Assembly (NCBI RefSeq): GCF_001613365.1
Contig: NZ_BDCF01000008.1
Coordinates: 1 to 64,000, forward strand
Source: Nocardia xishanensis NBRC 101358
GTDB taxonomy: Bacteria; Actinomycetota; Actinomycetes; Mycobacteriales; Mycobacteriaceae
Reading direction: 5' to 3'
Length of the DNA stretch: 64,000 nt
Numbering within the stretch: position 1 is the first letter of the stretch; each line of letters begins with the position of its first letter. Shown piece by piece: positions 36,019-44,650 of this stretch. The notes beneath the pieces were generated by a model. The model did no database searches and was not told the origin of the DNA. It saw only the letters and a program-made list of their open reading frames with translations. A program made the translations under genes and the position numbers.

Positions 36019-36110
36019 CAGCCGGTCAGAACCTAGCCATCTGCCTCTGGGCGCGTAATCAGCGCGAAGTATTCACCAAACGACTTCGTCAGGACGTCCA
36101 GCGCCGCCTT
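36019..36110 (+). repeat. Direct repeat A, copy 2
   Basis: This is the intact copy of the sequence found again at 30249-30335. It covers the last ~25 codons of the creatininase-family gene and the short gap before the NUDIX start. Its context identifies it as the source copy. Confidence 0.8.
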
Positions 36111-36755
36111 CCCTTTGACGTCGGTCGCTGCCGAGGGGCGTCCGATGATTCCGCTGGAGGTGTATGCCGACATGCCGAGCAGGTGCAGGTGCGAACGGTC
36201 GGACGCTTCGTGATCGGCATGCCGGAACGATGCCCGCACCAGTTCTGGTCTGGCATGCAGGAGAATCGACGTCTCGAGTTCGCCACCGTGCATGTCCTCG
36301 TGTGAGTCGCTGTCCATTCCGGCGGCTTCGCGCGCTCGGTTCCAATCGTCTCGGCCGGGATAGATCACGATGTTGCGGCCGCTGGTATTGGCCTCTTGGG
36401 CGATGTTTGCCAAGACGTAGTTGCCGCCGTGGGCGTTGACCATCACGAGGGTGTTGATTCCGGATCGGGCGAGTGAGCGCCTGATGTCGCTGATGACGGC
36501 GATCAGGGTGGCCGGGCTGAGGCTGACGGTTCCGGCGAATGTCTCGTGCTCGTGCGAACAGGAGATCGTCAGCGGCGGCAGCAGGAGTAGCGGATAGTTT
36601 TCGGCGAGCTGTCGCGCGATCAGGCAGGCGATGACGGTGTCGGTGATGAGCGGTAAATGGTCACCGTGTTGTTCGAAACTGCCGACAGGCAGCACCGCTA
36701 TGCGGGCGCCGTCCTCGGCGACGTCGGTCGAACTGGCGGTGGTCATCAACTCCAC
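36033..36755 (-). CDS. Creatininase-family amidohydrolase
   Basis: The 240-residue protein carries PVGSFEQHGDHLPLITDT (Glu28, His30, Asp/His ligands), NAHGGNY and the HGGELETS segment. These are the metal-site motifs of the creatinine amidohydrolase family, which also contains enzymes of cofactor biosynthesis such as MftE and FAPy deformylase. The length is normal. Its start overlaps the XRE stop by ten bases, so the pair is translated together. With an upstream regulator and downstream NUDIX enzyme, it probably acts on a small nitrogen compound in the same pathway. Confidence 0.8.
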   Translation of the reverse strand: MELMTTASSTDVAEDGARIAVLPVGSFEQHGDHLPLITDTVIACLIARQLAENYPLLLLPPLTISCSHEHETFAGTVSLSPATLIAVISDIRRSLARSGINTLVMVNAHGGNYVLANIAQEANTSGRNIVIYPGRDDWNRAREAAGMDSDSHEDMHGGELETSILLHARPELVRASFRHADHEASDRSHLHLLGMSAYTSSGIIGRPSAATDVKGKAALDVLTKSFGEYFALITRPEADG

Positions 36756-38149
36756 TCGAGGCTCCTACCGTGACTGGCTCGTGCACGTTGCGCGGTGCGT
36801 ACCTGGTGGGTCAACTCCCGCGCGGCACCGGTCTGGCCTGCCGTGTGCAGCACGGTCGCCGTGGTCCGCAGCTGACTGAGCGTGCGGTGTGATCCGGTGT
36901 CGGCGACGATGGTAGCCGCATAACCTGCGACTTCCACCGCATCCGACCACGAACCTACTCCTGCGTGAGCTGTGGACAATCGGGCCAGTCCCATTCCTAG
37001 GTCGCGGCGGCTGCCGGCACTCCAGTCGCTCATCCGCTGTTCCAGGATCGCCAGCGCCTTCTCGGGGCGGCCGAGTTCGATCCAGCAGTTCGCGGCCTCC
37101 ATCGCCACATAGGCAGGTGAGCAATAGCCAGCGAGATCATCCGGATCCTCGGCTGGCTCGGCCGCTGCTTCCGCGGCCCTTGTGAGCGCATCGACGCACG
37201 CCACGACGTCGGCGCGCTCGCCTGATCGCGCGCGTACTGCATAGACGTTGGCCTGTTGGCGCAGCAGGACGGCGCGCTGTTGTGGAGTGAGGACGTCAGC
37301 ACGCACCAGTGCTTTACTGATGAATTCTGTTGCGGTGGAGAGCTTCCCCGCGTCGGTGGCGATATTGGAGCTGCGCATCAACACGTAGGTGTGAAACTGG
37401 ACATCGTTGGTGTCTTCGGCGTGTGCGAGGGCGATCCTGGACCAGGATTCTGCAGCTTCGAGATCCCCGCAGTCCTGCTGTAGCCAACCCAGCAGTTCGG
37501 CATAGCGACCCGCCACGTATCGCAGTCGACTACGTCCTCTGCTGCCGCTGCGGCTGGCGCCCAGCCGCTGGTCGATGAATGCGATGTCGCGCCGAACGAC
37601 GGCGATCAGATCATGAGGCCCGGCCAGCTGGTCGCGAACCGAGTGCCCGGCCAACGTGGACAACATCGCATCAGCCAGTTGAACTTCCGTCGGCGCAGAG
37701 ATTGCCGCGGCCAGCCGCTCTGGAAGCACAGTGTTCGATCGCGGCGGCGCAAGAGCCTGATCCTGCCGATCAGGCGGGAGTTCGAACCACAGCAGCAGCG
37801 GGGGAATTCTCAGAATGCGCGCGTACGCCGACAGAGTGTCCAGGTTGGTTACTCGCACGCGGCCTTGCTCGATCCGAGACAGGTGTCCTTGGGTTATCGA
37901 CAGCCACCGCGCCATGTCCTCTTGGGCGATTCGTCGCCGCCCATGGTGGGGATGATGCCGGTAGGCCCGGATCGCCTTTCCGATGTCGCGGGCATCCAGC
38001 GCCTGGCGAAGTTCCCCGGACCACCATGCGTGATCAGGTAGCGGCGGCAGCCGATCGCCAGCAGCTACGCATCGGCCGCAGAGAAGTCCCGACGGCGCCT
38101 GCGCTGAACACCGCGGACACAGGTCAGGTGCTGCATCGAAAGCGACCAT
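36746..38149 (-). CDS. XRE-family regulator with zinc knuckles and TPR repeats
   Basis: The 467-residue protein starts at ATG 38149, with AGGGGAAGGG upstream. Residues about 8-27 hold two CxxC pairs (CPRC, CGRC). An HTH of XRE type lies at about 70-112 (IAQEDMARWLSITQGHLSRI). The rest is helical TPR-like repeats (LRYVAGRYAELLGWL, RSSNIATDAGKLSTA, GRPEKALAILEQ). It is divergent from the radical SAM operon, and a 19-bp palindrome sits between them. It probably controls both operons, and the TPR part may sense a ligand or peptide. Confidence 0.8.
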   Translation of the reverse strand: MVAFDAAPDLCPRCSAQAPSGLLCGRCVAAGDRLPPLPDHAWWSGELRQALDARDIGKAIRAYRHHPHHGRRRIAQEDMARWLSITQGHLSRIEQGRVRVTNLDTLSAYARILRIPPLLLWFELPPDRQDQALAPPRSNTVLPERLAAAISAPTEVQLADAMLSTLAGHSVRDQLAGPHDLIAVVRRDIAFIDQRLGASRSGSRGRSRLRYVAGRYAELLGWLQQDCGDLEAAESWSRIALAHAEDTNDVQFHTYVLMRSSNIATDAGKLSTATEFISKALVRADVLTPQQRAVLLRQQANVYAVRARSGERADVVACVDALTRAAEAAAEPAEDPDDLAGYCSPAYVAMEAANCWIELGRPEKALAILEQRMSDWSAGSRRDLGMGLARLSTAHAGVGSWSDAVEVAGYAATIVADTGSHRTLSQLRTTATVLHTAGQTGAARELTHQVRTAQRARASHGRSLEWS

Positions 38150-38189
38150 CACACACGCCCTTCCCCTGGTCAGCATGAGTATTCCTCGG

Positions 38190-38208
38190 ATGCATAAAAC
38201 CTATGCAT
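38190..38208. promoter_or_regulatory. Palindromic operator candidate between XRE and radical SAM genes
   Basis: ATGCATA (38190-38196), AAACC, TATGCAT (38202-38208) form a perfect 7-bp inverted repeat with a five-base spacer. It is conspicuously AT-rich in a high-GC region. It sits 41 bases upstream of the regulator start and 94 bases upstream of the radical SAM start, a good place for autoregulation and operon control. Confidence 0.65.
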
Positions 38209-38301
38209 ATTCAGCGCTTCTGCGTTCGCTGGTCACGTCCCCAAAATCGTAGCCACCAGATCGACGCCAGGACGGCTCGATTCGCATGAAGGGGCGCTTG
38301 T

Positions 38302-39498
38302 ATGAGCACTTCTCAGGGTCCGATCACTGTTCCGCTAGGAGCTCACGCGACCACCCGCAGACCACTACCTATACTCACCGCTGATCAGCAGGCCGCGCTC
38401 AATCCAGGTCTGCGACGGGTGATCGACTACCGCAAGAGCGGGCTGTCGGCGAACTGGATCATCGGCTGTCCGCTGGACTGCACCTACTGTGTCCGCCACA
38501 CCTTCGATAACTTCGAGATGAAGGTGCCTCGACGGCTAATGGACGAGCAGGCTGCCGCCCGGATGCTGCTGCGCAACAAACACTTCCGGCCACACGTGAC
38601 CCCGATACAGCTGCTCAATCGGGCGACCGATCCGATGCTGCCCGCGGTGAAGCCGCACACCCTCGAGATGCTGCGGCTGCTCGACGAGCAGGGCATCACC
38701 AACCACGTCCTGGTCATCACGCGGTGGCGGATCGAACCGGAAGACTGCGTCGTCCTCAACAGCTTCCACAACATTCGGCTGACCATCCTGGTCACGCACA
38801 GTGGAATTGAAGACGAGCGAATCGAACCGGTCGACTCCAACATCGCTGCGGCTTCGTTGCAGACCGCGTTTCATCACGCCGAGAACTACCGCGTGATCCT
38901 GTACTGGCGCCCGATCGTACCGGGGCTCAACGACTCCGACGCTCACCTGGACCGGGCGCGTGAACTCAGCCACTTCGCCCACGCCACCGTTTTTACTGGC
39001 CTGTTCTTCAAAGACCAGATCCGCGACTACTACCGGGACAACGGCCTGCCCGAGCTGTACGACGACAACCCCTCACGCAAGATTTTTCCCGAGCGACTCG
39101 AGCAGCGGATCCTGGCCGACCGTGCCGGATTCGGATCGCCGCTGTTCCGCAAGACGAGTTGCGGGGTGACCTTCGCGCACGGCGTCGCCGACTACAACGG
39201 ACACTACGGCGTCCGAGAGCTGTGCGACATCTGCCCGGTCGCCCAAATCCAGCGATGCGCTGACGATTGGCGCCGCCCAAACGAGCCGTCGACCGCGACG
39301 TGGGTGCAGCGCCTCGGCGGCCAGATGCTGGAGATCACCGAACGCGCCGTGATTGTGGAGGGTCTCCCCGAAGGCCGACGGAATTTCCTCCAGCACAATC
39401 TCGGGTACCAGGTCAACGACATCGCGCGCCCACATCACATCGGCCGACATGGACGCGCGGACATCGGATGGACTCACTCTCAGGAGGCGGCACGATGA
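38302..39498 (+). CDS. Radical SAM enzyme
   Basis: The 398-residue protein binds a 4Fe-4S cluster through Cys56, Cys60 and Cys63 (GCPLDCTYC, the CX3CX2C form). It contains PIQLLNRATDP, VLVITRWR, ILVTHSGI and RPIVPGLND, resembling the TIM-barrel layout of spore-photoproduct-lyase-like radical SAM proteins. A C-terminal cluster CDICPVAQIQRC may bind a further iron-sulfur centre or zinc. It starts the rightward operon; its stop overlaps the next start (ATGA). The substrate is unknown. Confidence 0.8.
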   Translation: MSTSQGPITVPLGAHATTRRPLPILTADQQAALNPGLRRVIDYRKSGLSANWIIGCPLDCTYCVRHTFDNFEMKVPRRLMDEQAAARMLLRNKHFRPHVTPIQLLNRATDPMLPAVKPHTLEMLRLLDEQGITNHVLVITRWRIEPEDCVVLNSFHNIRLTILVTHSGIEDERIEPVDSNIAAASLQTAFHHAENYRVILYWRPIVPGLNDSDAHLDRARELSHFAHATVFTGLFFKDQIRDYYRDNGLPELYDDNPSRKIFPERLEQRILADRAGFGSPLFRKTSCGVTFAHGVADYNGHYGVRELCDICPVAQIQRCADDWRRPNEPSTATWVQRLGGQMLEITERAVIVEGLPEGRRNFLQHNLGYQVNDIARPHHIGRHGRADIGWTHSQEAAR

Positions 39499-40109
39499 TC
39501 GTTCCGGACACACTGCACGGCAAGAACCTCGCCGTCGTCGACGTCGAAGGCAACGGACAAACCCCGCCCGAGATCATCGAAATCTCGATCCTCGCGGTCT
39601 CGCGCGAGGCGGTCGTCGTCGAGGAGATGCGGTCATGGCTGATCCGCCCGACCCGCCCGATCACCCCAATCGTGACCCGCAAGGTCCACGGCATCACCAA
39701 CGCCGACGTGGCCGATTGCCCCACCTGGTCGGAGGTATCGGAAGAGATCGAGACCGCGCTGACGGATCGAATTCTTGTCGCGCACAACGCCAATCTCGAA
39801 CGGCGGGTGATCGCTGAGCACCTGCCGAGCTGGACTCCGCCGCTGGTGCTCGACACGCTGCGGCTGGCCAAGGCGGTGTGGCCGGGTCTCGGAGGGTACT
39901 CGCTGGAAAAGCTGGTTACCCATGCGGGACTGGACACCAGCGCGGTCGCCGACCAGGGCCATCACCGCGCCGGGTGGGACACCTGGGCGGCCTGGCAGTT
40001 GCTGGCGCGGCTGGTCGAGGAAGGCGAATTCGCCTGGGATGGCCTCGTGGCAGCGGCAGCGCCCGCGGAATTCGTGCCGCCGCGAGAGCCGCAAGGGCGG
40101 CTGTGGTGA
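39495..40109 (+). CDS. DEDDh 3'-5' exonuclease (DnaQ-like)
   Basis: The 204-residue protein has the exonuclease motifs AVVDVEGNG (Asp and Glu of ExoI), LVAHNANLERR (ExoII) and HHRAGWDTWAA (ExoIII His and Asp), with HGIT between. It would remove nucleotides from the 3' end of DNA or RNA, or from a small nucleotide. AGGAGG at 39482-39487 supports ATG 39495. It is translationally coupled both upstream and downstream. Presence with a radical SAM enzyme is unusual. Confidence 0.82.
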   Translation: MIVPDTLHGKNLAVVDVEGNGQTPPEIIEISILAVSREAVVVEEMRSWLIRPTRPITPIVTRKVHGITNADVADCPTWSEVSEEIETALTDRILVAHNANLERRVIAEHLPSWTPPLVLDTLRLAKAVWPGLGGYSLEKLVTHAGLDTSAVADQGHHRAGWDTWAAWQLLARLVEEGEFAWDGLVAAAAPAEFVPPREPQGRLW

Positions 40110-40723
40110 GCACTGATTTCCTCCGCCCCGTCACTATCGCGGTGACGGGGACGCATTCGACCGGCAAGAGCACCTTCCTCCAGCGACTCGCCGACCGCCT
40201 GCACCGTGATCGCATCCAGGTGGCAGTCGTCGCCGATCTCGGCGCGGAGGCCATGGAGCGGGGGTTGCCGATCCTCGCGAACCACACCTGGGTATCGACC
40301 CTGTGGATTATCTCGCGCGGGATGTCGCTCGAGGTGCAGGCGTGGATGCAGGCAGACGTGGTCCTCGTCGACCGGCCGGTTTCGGATGCGCTCGGATATT
40401 ACGAGGCGGCGTTGGAATGTCGAGGCCAGCAACCGAACCCGGCGAACATCTACCAACTCGAGGAGCTGGTAGTGCGGCACGCCCGCAACTACGACCTCGT
40501 TCTGCGCACGGTGCTCGACCCGACGATTCCATTGGACCTGAGCAAGCCGAGGGGCACCGATCTGGGGTTCCGGGCGCTCGCCGACCGGCACGTCGCGAAG
40601 GTCACCGAAAGACTCGGAATCGGACACGAACAGCTGCCCGCCGACGGGCACGATCGCGCCCTCGTCGAAGTGGCGGCCTTCATCAGGGGCCGCCTCGACA
40701 AGGTCGACGAATCCGACCGCTGA
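40106..40723 (+). CDS. P-loop NTPase/kinase (NadR-like AAA)
   Basis: The 205-residue protein begins with a Walker A loop, VTGTHSTGKST, then VAVVADLGAEA and DVVLVDRPVSDALGYYEAAL, as in small P-loop kinases of the NadR/AAA_28 type. GTG 40106 lies in the exonuclease stop codon. A kinase acting on a nucleoside or cofactor precursor would fit the NUDIX, HIT and exonuclease functions nearby, but this is inference. Confidence 0.72.
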   Translation: MSTDFLRPVTIAVTGTHSTGKSTFLQRLADRLHRDRIQVAVVADLGAEAMERGLPILANHTWVSTLWIISRGMSLEVQAWMQADVVLVDRPVSDALGYYEAALECRGQQPNPANIYQLEELVVRHARNYDLVLRTVLDPTIPLDLSKPRGTDLGFRALADRHVAKVTERLGIGHEQLPADGHDRALVEVAAFIRGRLDKVDESDR

Positions 40724-40808
40724 CGGCGACATCGCGAGCTCGGGCGCCGACACGGCACCCGAGCGTCGGATCCCACTCCCGAACCTCGCACACAACGGAA
40801 GGTTAGCG

Positions 40809-41609
40809 ATGTCCATCAATACATCACCCGCAGCAGCAAGTGGGCTCTTTGCGATCGGTGGCGAAGTTCCTGTCAACCGAATTGGCTACGGCTCAATGCA
40901 ACTCACTGGCCCCGGCCACTGGGAGCGCTTTGCCGACTTCGGCGTAGCACGGCAGCTCCTTCGCCGTGCCGTCGATCTCGGCATCAATCACATCGACACT
41001 GCCGACGCCTACGGCCCGCATACCGTCGAAGTGCTGATTCGGAAAGCCCTGCACCCATACGGCGATGAGTTGGTCATCGCCACCAAGGGCGGCATGACCA
41101 GACAAGGACCCAACCTCTGGGCGCCCGTGGGTCGCCCCGAATACCTGCGCCAGTGCGTCGAAATGAGCCTGCGACGGCTGCACCTCGACCGCATCGACCT
41201 CTACTACCTGCATCGCATCGATCCCCAGGTCCCGCTCGAGGACCAGATCGGCGCCCTCGCCGACTTGCGCAACCAGGGCAAGATCCGCCACATCGGCCTA
41301 TCCAAGGTCACCGTCTCCCAGATCGAAGCCGCACACAAGCTCACCCCGATCGCCGCTGTGCAGAACCGATTCAACGCCCTCGACGAGGGAAACCGCGCGG
41401 TGCTCGACTACTGCACCAAGGCCCGCATCGCGTTCGTTCCCTACGCGCCGCTGGCCGCCGGCGCCCTGGTGGAGTCACCCGACGCTGCGGTCCGCTCGCT
41501 CCGGTGGCTGCTGGACCAGTCGCCTGTCGTCCTGCCGATTCCCGGCACCACCTCGCTCCAACATCTCAAGCAGAACGCTGGCGCGGCCACCGACCGGCAC
41601 GTCGCCTAA
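40809..41609 (+). CDS. Aldo/keto reductase
   Basis: The 266-residue protein is an NADPH-dependent aldo/keto reductase. It shows GINHIDTADAYG (catalytic Asp and Tyr), ATKGG (Lys), LYYLHRID (His), GKIRHIGLS and VVLPIPGTTS near the cofactor pocket. It is short at the C-terminus compared with typical 310-residue members, losing part of the last helices. It follows the NTPase after 85 bases and may be the last gene of the radical SAM operon. Confidence 0.82.
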   Translation: MSINTSPAAASGLFAIGGEVPVNRIGYGSMQLTGPGHWERFADFGVARQLLRRAVDLGINHIDTADAYGPHTVEVLIRKALHPYGDELVIATKGGMTRQGPNLWAPVGRPEYLRQCVEMSLRRLHLDRIDLYYLHRIDPQVPLEDQIGALADLRNQGKIRHIGLSKVTVSQIEAAHKLTPIAAVQNRFNALDEGNRAVLDYCTKARIAFVPYAPLAAGALVESPDAAVRSLRWLLDQSPVVLPIPGTTSLQHLKQNAGAATDRHVA

Positions 41610-41805
41610 CGGTGCTCGAACGACAAGATCACCGAGGGCCTTCGGCGGCATGCACGACGGCATTCTGCCGCGCGGCCGTAGGCCAGCTGCAGGGTGATCC
41701 GCAGGCGCGCCGCGCCCCACCGCAAGTGCAGGTGTGGCGGTACGCCAACTGGGCGGCATCGCGCGAAGCCGTCGAGCCGCCTGACTCATACAGGCCGCGT
41801 GTCTG

Positions 41806-42276
41806 TCAGAAATAGTCTTTAAGCATCTCGGTGGACCACCGGGCTTGCCGGACCTCTCCTCGGGGACCGAACTCCGCGAACCAGGGTTTGATGTCCAGGA
41901 CGGGAGTGCCGTCGACGGCGTCCAATTCGGCCACGTGCAGATCGAGGCCGTCTACCCGTAGCAGCCTTGTTCGAGATACACCAAGCCAATTGAGGCGCCG
42001 CATGTTCCTATGGCCGAAGATGCCGACCTTGGGCCATTCCGGGTTGTCGCGTGCGCTGCGCGCACCGAAATGCAGATCCGTTTGGTCGGTCAGGTGGAAA
42101 CGGAAGACTATTTCGAGGTGGCTGAATTCTTCCAAGCCTTGTACTGACTCTTCGGAGAACCGGCTGTCATCGATGCGAATGATGGACTGGGTTCCGCCCC
42201 AGTGATCGTCGGTCGGTTCACGGCGACCACCCACCACATGAGCAATCGGTACTACTTTAAACGCTTCGTCTGCCAT
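41806..42276 (-). CDS. TrmO/TsaA-family tRNA methyltransferase
   Basis: The 156-residue protein fits the TsaA/TrmO family, which methylates N6-threonylcarbamoyladenosine at position 37 of tRNA using SAM. It contains IAHVVGG, EEFSHLEIVFRFH, GIFGHRNMRRLNWLG and LDAVDGTPVLDIKPW. The first residues differ from the usual start, so the exact specificity is less sure. It lies alone on the minus strand between the radical SAM operon and remnants. Confidence 0.78.
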   Translation of the reverse strand: MADEAFKVVPIAHVVGGRREPTDDHWGGTQSIIRIDDSRFSEESVQGLEEFSHLEIVFRFHLTDQTDLHFGARSARDNPEWPKVGIFGHRNMRRLNWLGVSRTRLLRVDGLDLHVAELDAVDGTPVLDIKPWFAEFGPRGEVRQARWSTEMLKDYF

Positions 42277-42288
42277 ACGGTTCCTGTC

Positions 42289-42660
42289 CTACTTCCCTGT
42301 TGTGGCGAGGTATTGCGCGGCCCGCTCGTTGATTTCTCGTACCCCTGCGATCGGCTGACCGAGGCGCGGTGCCACCGTTGCGCGGATGTCGCGGGCGACG
42401 TTGCGGGTGCGTGCGGACTGCACTCCTCCCATGACATCTAGCGCTGTTGTCCATGTGGCGCAGGCTTGTTCGAGTTGCCCGCTGCGGGCTTGTACGGTGC
42501 CAAGGTAGCCCAGCGTTACCGCATGTGTCCGGGTGAACGTTGTCGCCTTGCGCTTGCGGACACTGCGCTGGAATTGGTCAGCGGCACCGCTGAGGTCGCC
42601 CGCATCACGCAACGCGCACGCTGTTTCGTGCGCACCTCGAGCTGCTGCGCGCCGACTCGA
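42289..42660 (-). pseudogene. C-terminal remnant of an XRE-TPR regulator
   Basis: The readable part (CALRDAGDLSGAADQFQRSV, HAVTLGYLGTVQARSGQLEQ, RDIRATVAPRLGQPIAGVRE) is the TPR end of an actinomycete XRE regulator. There is no HTH, and upstream of about 42660 the frame is antisense to direct repeat B. It is therefore a truncated gene. Confidence 0.6.
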
Positions 42661-42669
42661 CCTGGCAGC

Positions 42670-42778
42670 CACCCGGCCTTGCTCGGCGTAGCGGACGGGC
42701 GGGCACGTAATGCCCTTCAGCGAGGTCGACCCGGGATTGGTCCGCACCGACATCCCGCAGTCGGCGCGGATCTGGAAC
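42670..42778 (+). repeat. Direct repeat B, copy 1 (methyltransferase 5' remnant)
   Basis: It matches 56366-56474 with few changes. The copy includes the first codons of the SAV2177-type methyltransferase (EVDPGLVRTDIPQSARIWN) and the bases before them, then diverges. Only about 24 codons survive here. Confidence 0.8.
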
Positions 42779-42846
42779 GATTTCTCCGGACTAACAGCTC
42801 CGGGAATATGGTGTTCGGGTTGTCCCGCATTTCGGAGTCGCCAGGA

Positions 42847-43446
42847 TCAACTCGCGTCGATCACCTCGTCGAGTGCTGCGCGTGCGACGCCGATGAACTC
42901 GTGGTGGGCAACCAGATAGTTGAGTCCGGTCGTCTCGGCTGCCCTGGCCCGTTCATGGGAGGTTCCCGCCGAAGCTGCATGTGCCTCACCATATTCTTGT
43001 ACTTCCCGGACCAGAACACCCTGCACTCCAACCAACTTGTAGGCCGCTTCAGCAACGTCCGCTGGTCCTTCGAGCAAAACCTTGTTCCCAGCGTGCTCCG
43101 TCTCTTTGAACAGTTGCCTGATTTCCGCAACCCGGGCTTCTTGAACAGGCACCGGTTCGGGCGCGGCGCGGCGGTCACGGAAGTACTGCTGGTTGGTCCG
43201 ATCTGCAGCGTTGAGGGCATCGAGGAAGTCGATGTAGGCAGACTGGCGGCGCTCGCGGCGCCACCGGAGATGCTCGATCCGTACTTCGAGAGCCTGGTTG
43301 CCCTTTTGAGTCAGCTCTTGCCGCGCCTGCTGCCGCTCCAAGGCAGCCTGTCGGCGGTTCTCGGTGCGGGCCGAAATGATGGCTGTGAGCGAAGCCCCGA
43401 GGGCAGTTCCCAAAACACCGACGACCGCAACAAGAACACTGATCAT
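42847..43446 (-). CDS. Membrane-anchored coiled-coil protein
   Basis: The 199-residue protein has one N-terminal transmembrane helix (ISVLVAVVGVLGTALGASLTAI) followed by a long basic coiled coil (RQAALERQQARQELTQKGNQ, HLRWRRERRQSAYIDFLDAL). A helical C-terminal region ends in DEVIDAS. This design is common among uncharacterised actinomycete proteins. Function unknown. Start ATG 43446. Confidence 0.6.
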   Translation of the reverse strand: MISVLVAVVGVLGTALGASLTAIISARTENRRQAALERQQARQELTQKGNQALEVRIEHLRWRRERRQSAYIDFLDALNAADRTNQQYFRDRRAAPEPVPVQEARVAEIRQLFKETEHAGNKVLLEGPADVAEAAYKLVGVQGVLVREVQEYGEAHAASAGTSHERARAAETTGLNYLVAHHEFIGVARAALDEVIDAS

Positions 43447-43577
43447 GATTCACCAGCATGCCAAAATCCGTTGCGATGCATGGGGAATCGTCGACACGTC
43501 GGGCAATACGACCCTGGCAGTGTCGTTGTTCAGATCGTTCACCTGCGCGGCCCGTACACCGTCGGCAGCGGGTTGAG

Positions 43578-43760
43578 ATGCATACCGACGGCTACGCAGT
43601 GGTCGTCCGCGGATCGAACCCGAAACACGTCTTGCATCTGATCCTGTCGTTGGTCACCTGCCTGTTTTGGACGCCGGTGTGGGCGATCGTGCAGAAAAGA
43701 GCAGCGCGTGGTGCTCTCCATCGCACCGAGGGGCGGCTGGTCCGACAGCAGCAGTTCTGA
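43578..43760 (+). CDS. Small membrane protein
   Basis: The 60-residue protein is one predicted helix (LHLILSLVTCLFWTPVWAIV) between a short N-terminus with NPKH and a basic tail. The layout resembles small actinomycete membrane proteins next to phage or plasmid genes. There is no obvious ribosome-binding site, so expression is uncertain. Confidence 0.4.
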   Translation: MHTDGYAVVVRGSNPKHVLHLILSLVTCLFWTPVWAIVQKRAARGALHRTEGRLVRQQQF

Positions 43761-43821
43761 AATAGCCGCTCATGCGGCGGCATTGCCTCACGATGTCCAG
43801 TTCCAGCCGGTCGGCAGTGGA

Positions 43822-44003
43822 GTCGACAGCGCGGTCACCACGAAACGTTCACCCGAGTTGGCCCCTCGTCACCGGCGCCGTGCGTGCGGAGTCGTCTGCC
43901 CCCGAGCCAATTCCATCGCCGCAGCACGTCGTGCTGGGTCCCGGGTGAACAGTGCGACAGGAATCGCGAGCACACCCGTAACCCGGCTAGCGCGTCGGCG
44001 CAC
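43822..44003 (+). repeat. Direct repeat C, copy 1
   Basis: It matches 61483-61666 at about 90 percent by eye. It covers the 3' part of the broken small gene at 43869-44098 and bases beyond its stop. Confidence 0.8.
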
Positions 44004-44098
44004 TGCATAGGCCCGCACCGCACCAGCACAACCGCCACTGCACCAACCACCCCGCCGGGCGCCAGAGCCGCGACGACGGCGGCTGCCATCTCGTTCAT
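43869..44098 (-). pseudogene. Frameshifted small membrane gene
   Basis: ATG 44098 opens MNEMAAAVVAALAPGGVVGA. After about 40 codons the sensible sequence moves one frame: VTGVLAIPVALFTRDPARRA ending at 43869. Joined, this gives a ~75-residue protein with one or two hydrophobic helices. The 3' half is repeated at 61.5 kb, where the gene is also incomplete. Confidence 0.5.
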
Positions 44099-44650
44099 CA
44101 CGCCGCCTCCGCGCTGCCGAACGCACCGTGGCATGGGAAGCCGTCGAGCCGTGAAAGGGGCAGGTGCGGGGCAGCTACAGGTTCGCTGTGACTGACCTGA
44201 TCCATCGTGGGCGACTCCAGAGTTCACCGGGGCAGCCGGAAGCAGCCTCGTTTCGAGGGGTATCTACTTCCAGGCCCGAGTAACCTCCGGCCGGAGAACA
44301 CTGCGTCCTACCAATGCCGACAAATGCTCAGCCGCGCCCACGGCCCGCGAGTCGCGCACGGCACCTCTCATAACGCGCGGGAACGCCACTCGGCCAACTG
44401 CTCTCCGCACTCACAGCAGTACATGGCCGGGTTCAAGTACCACATGCCCGACCCTGTGATGTATTTCGTGGAGCACCTCGGTGAGGTGATCCACGAACTG
44501 TCCCACCATGTTCGTGCGGTACCGCTGCAGCCGGCAGGCCAGCTCGTGGAGTTGGCAGGTGAAGTAGGCGCGAGCGAATGAGGGCGGCGCAGTTGGAGGG
44601 CCAGGCGATAATGTGTTGCGCTGCTGATCGGCGCTGGCCAGGCTCAGGCG
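44099..44650. other. Gap without a supportable gene
   Basis: Bases about 44400-44580 can be read in both directions with normal codon bias: plus GFKYHMPDPVMYFVEHLGEV, minus RAYFTCQLHELACRLQRYR. Neither has a clean start. A decayed gene is likely, strand undecided. Nothing else is seen. Confidence 0.4.

Noticed and set aside
41610..41805. Possible short gene between the aldo/keto reductase and TrmO genes
   Set aside because: Neither strand gives a frame with a start, a ribosome-binding site and normal sequence; it looks like spacer or debris.
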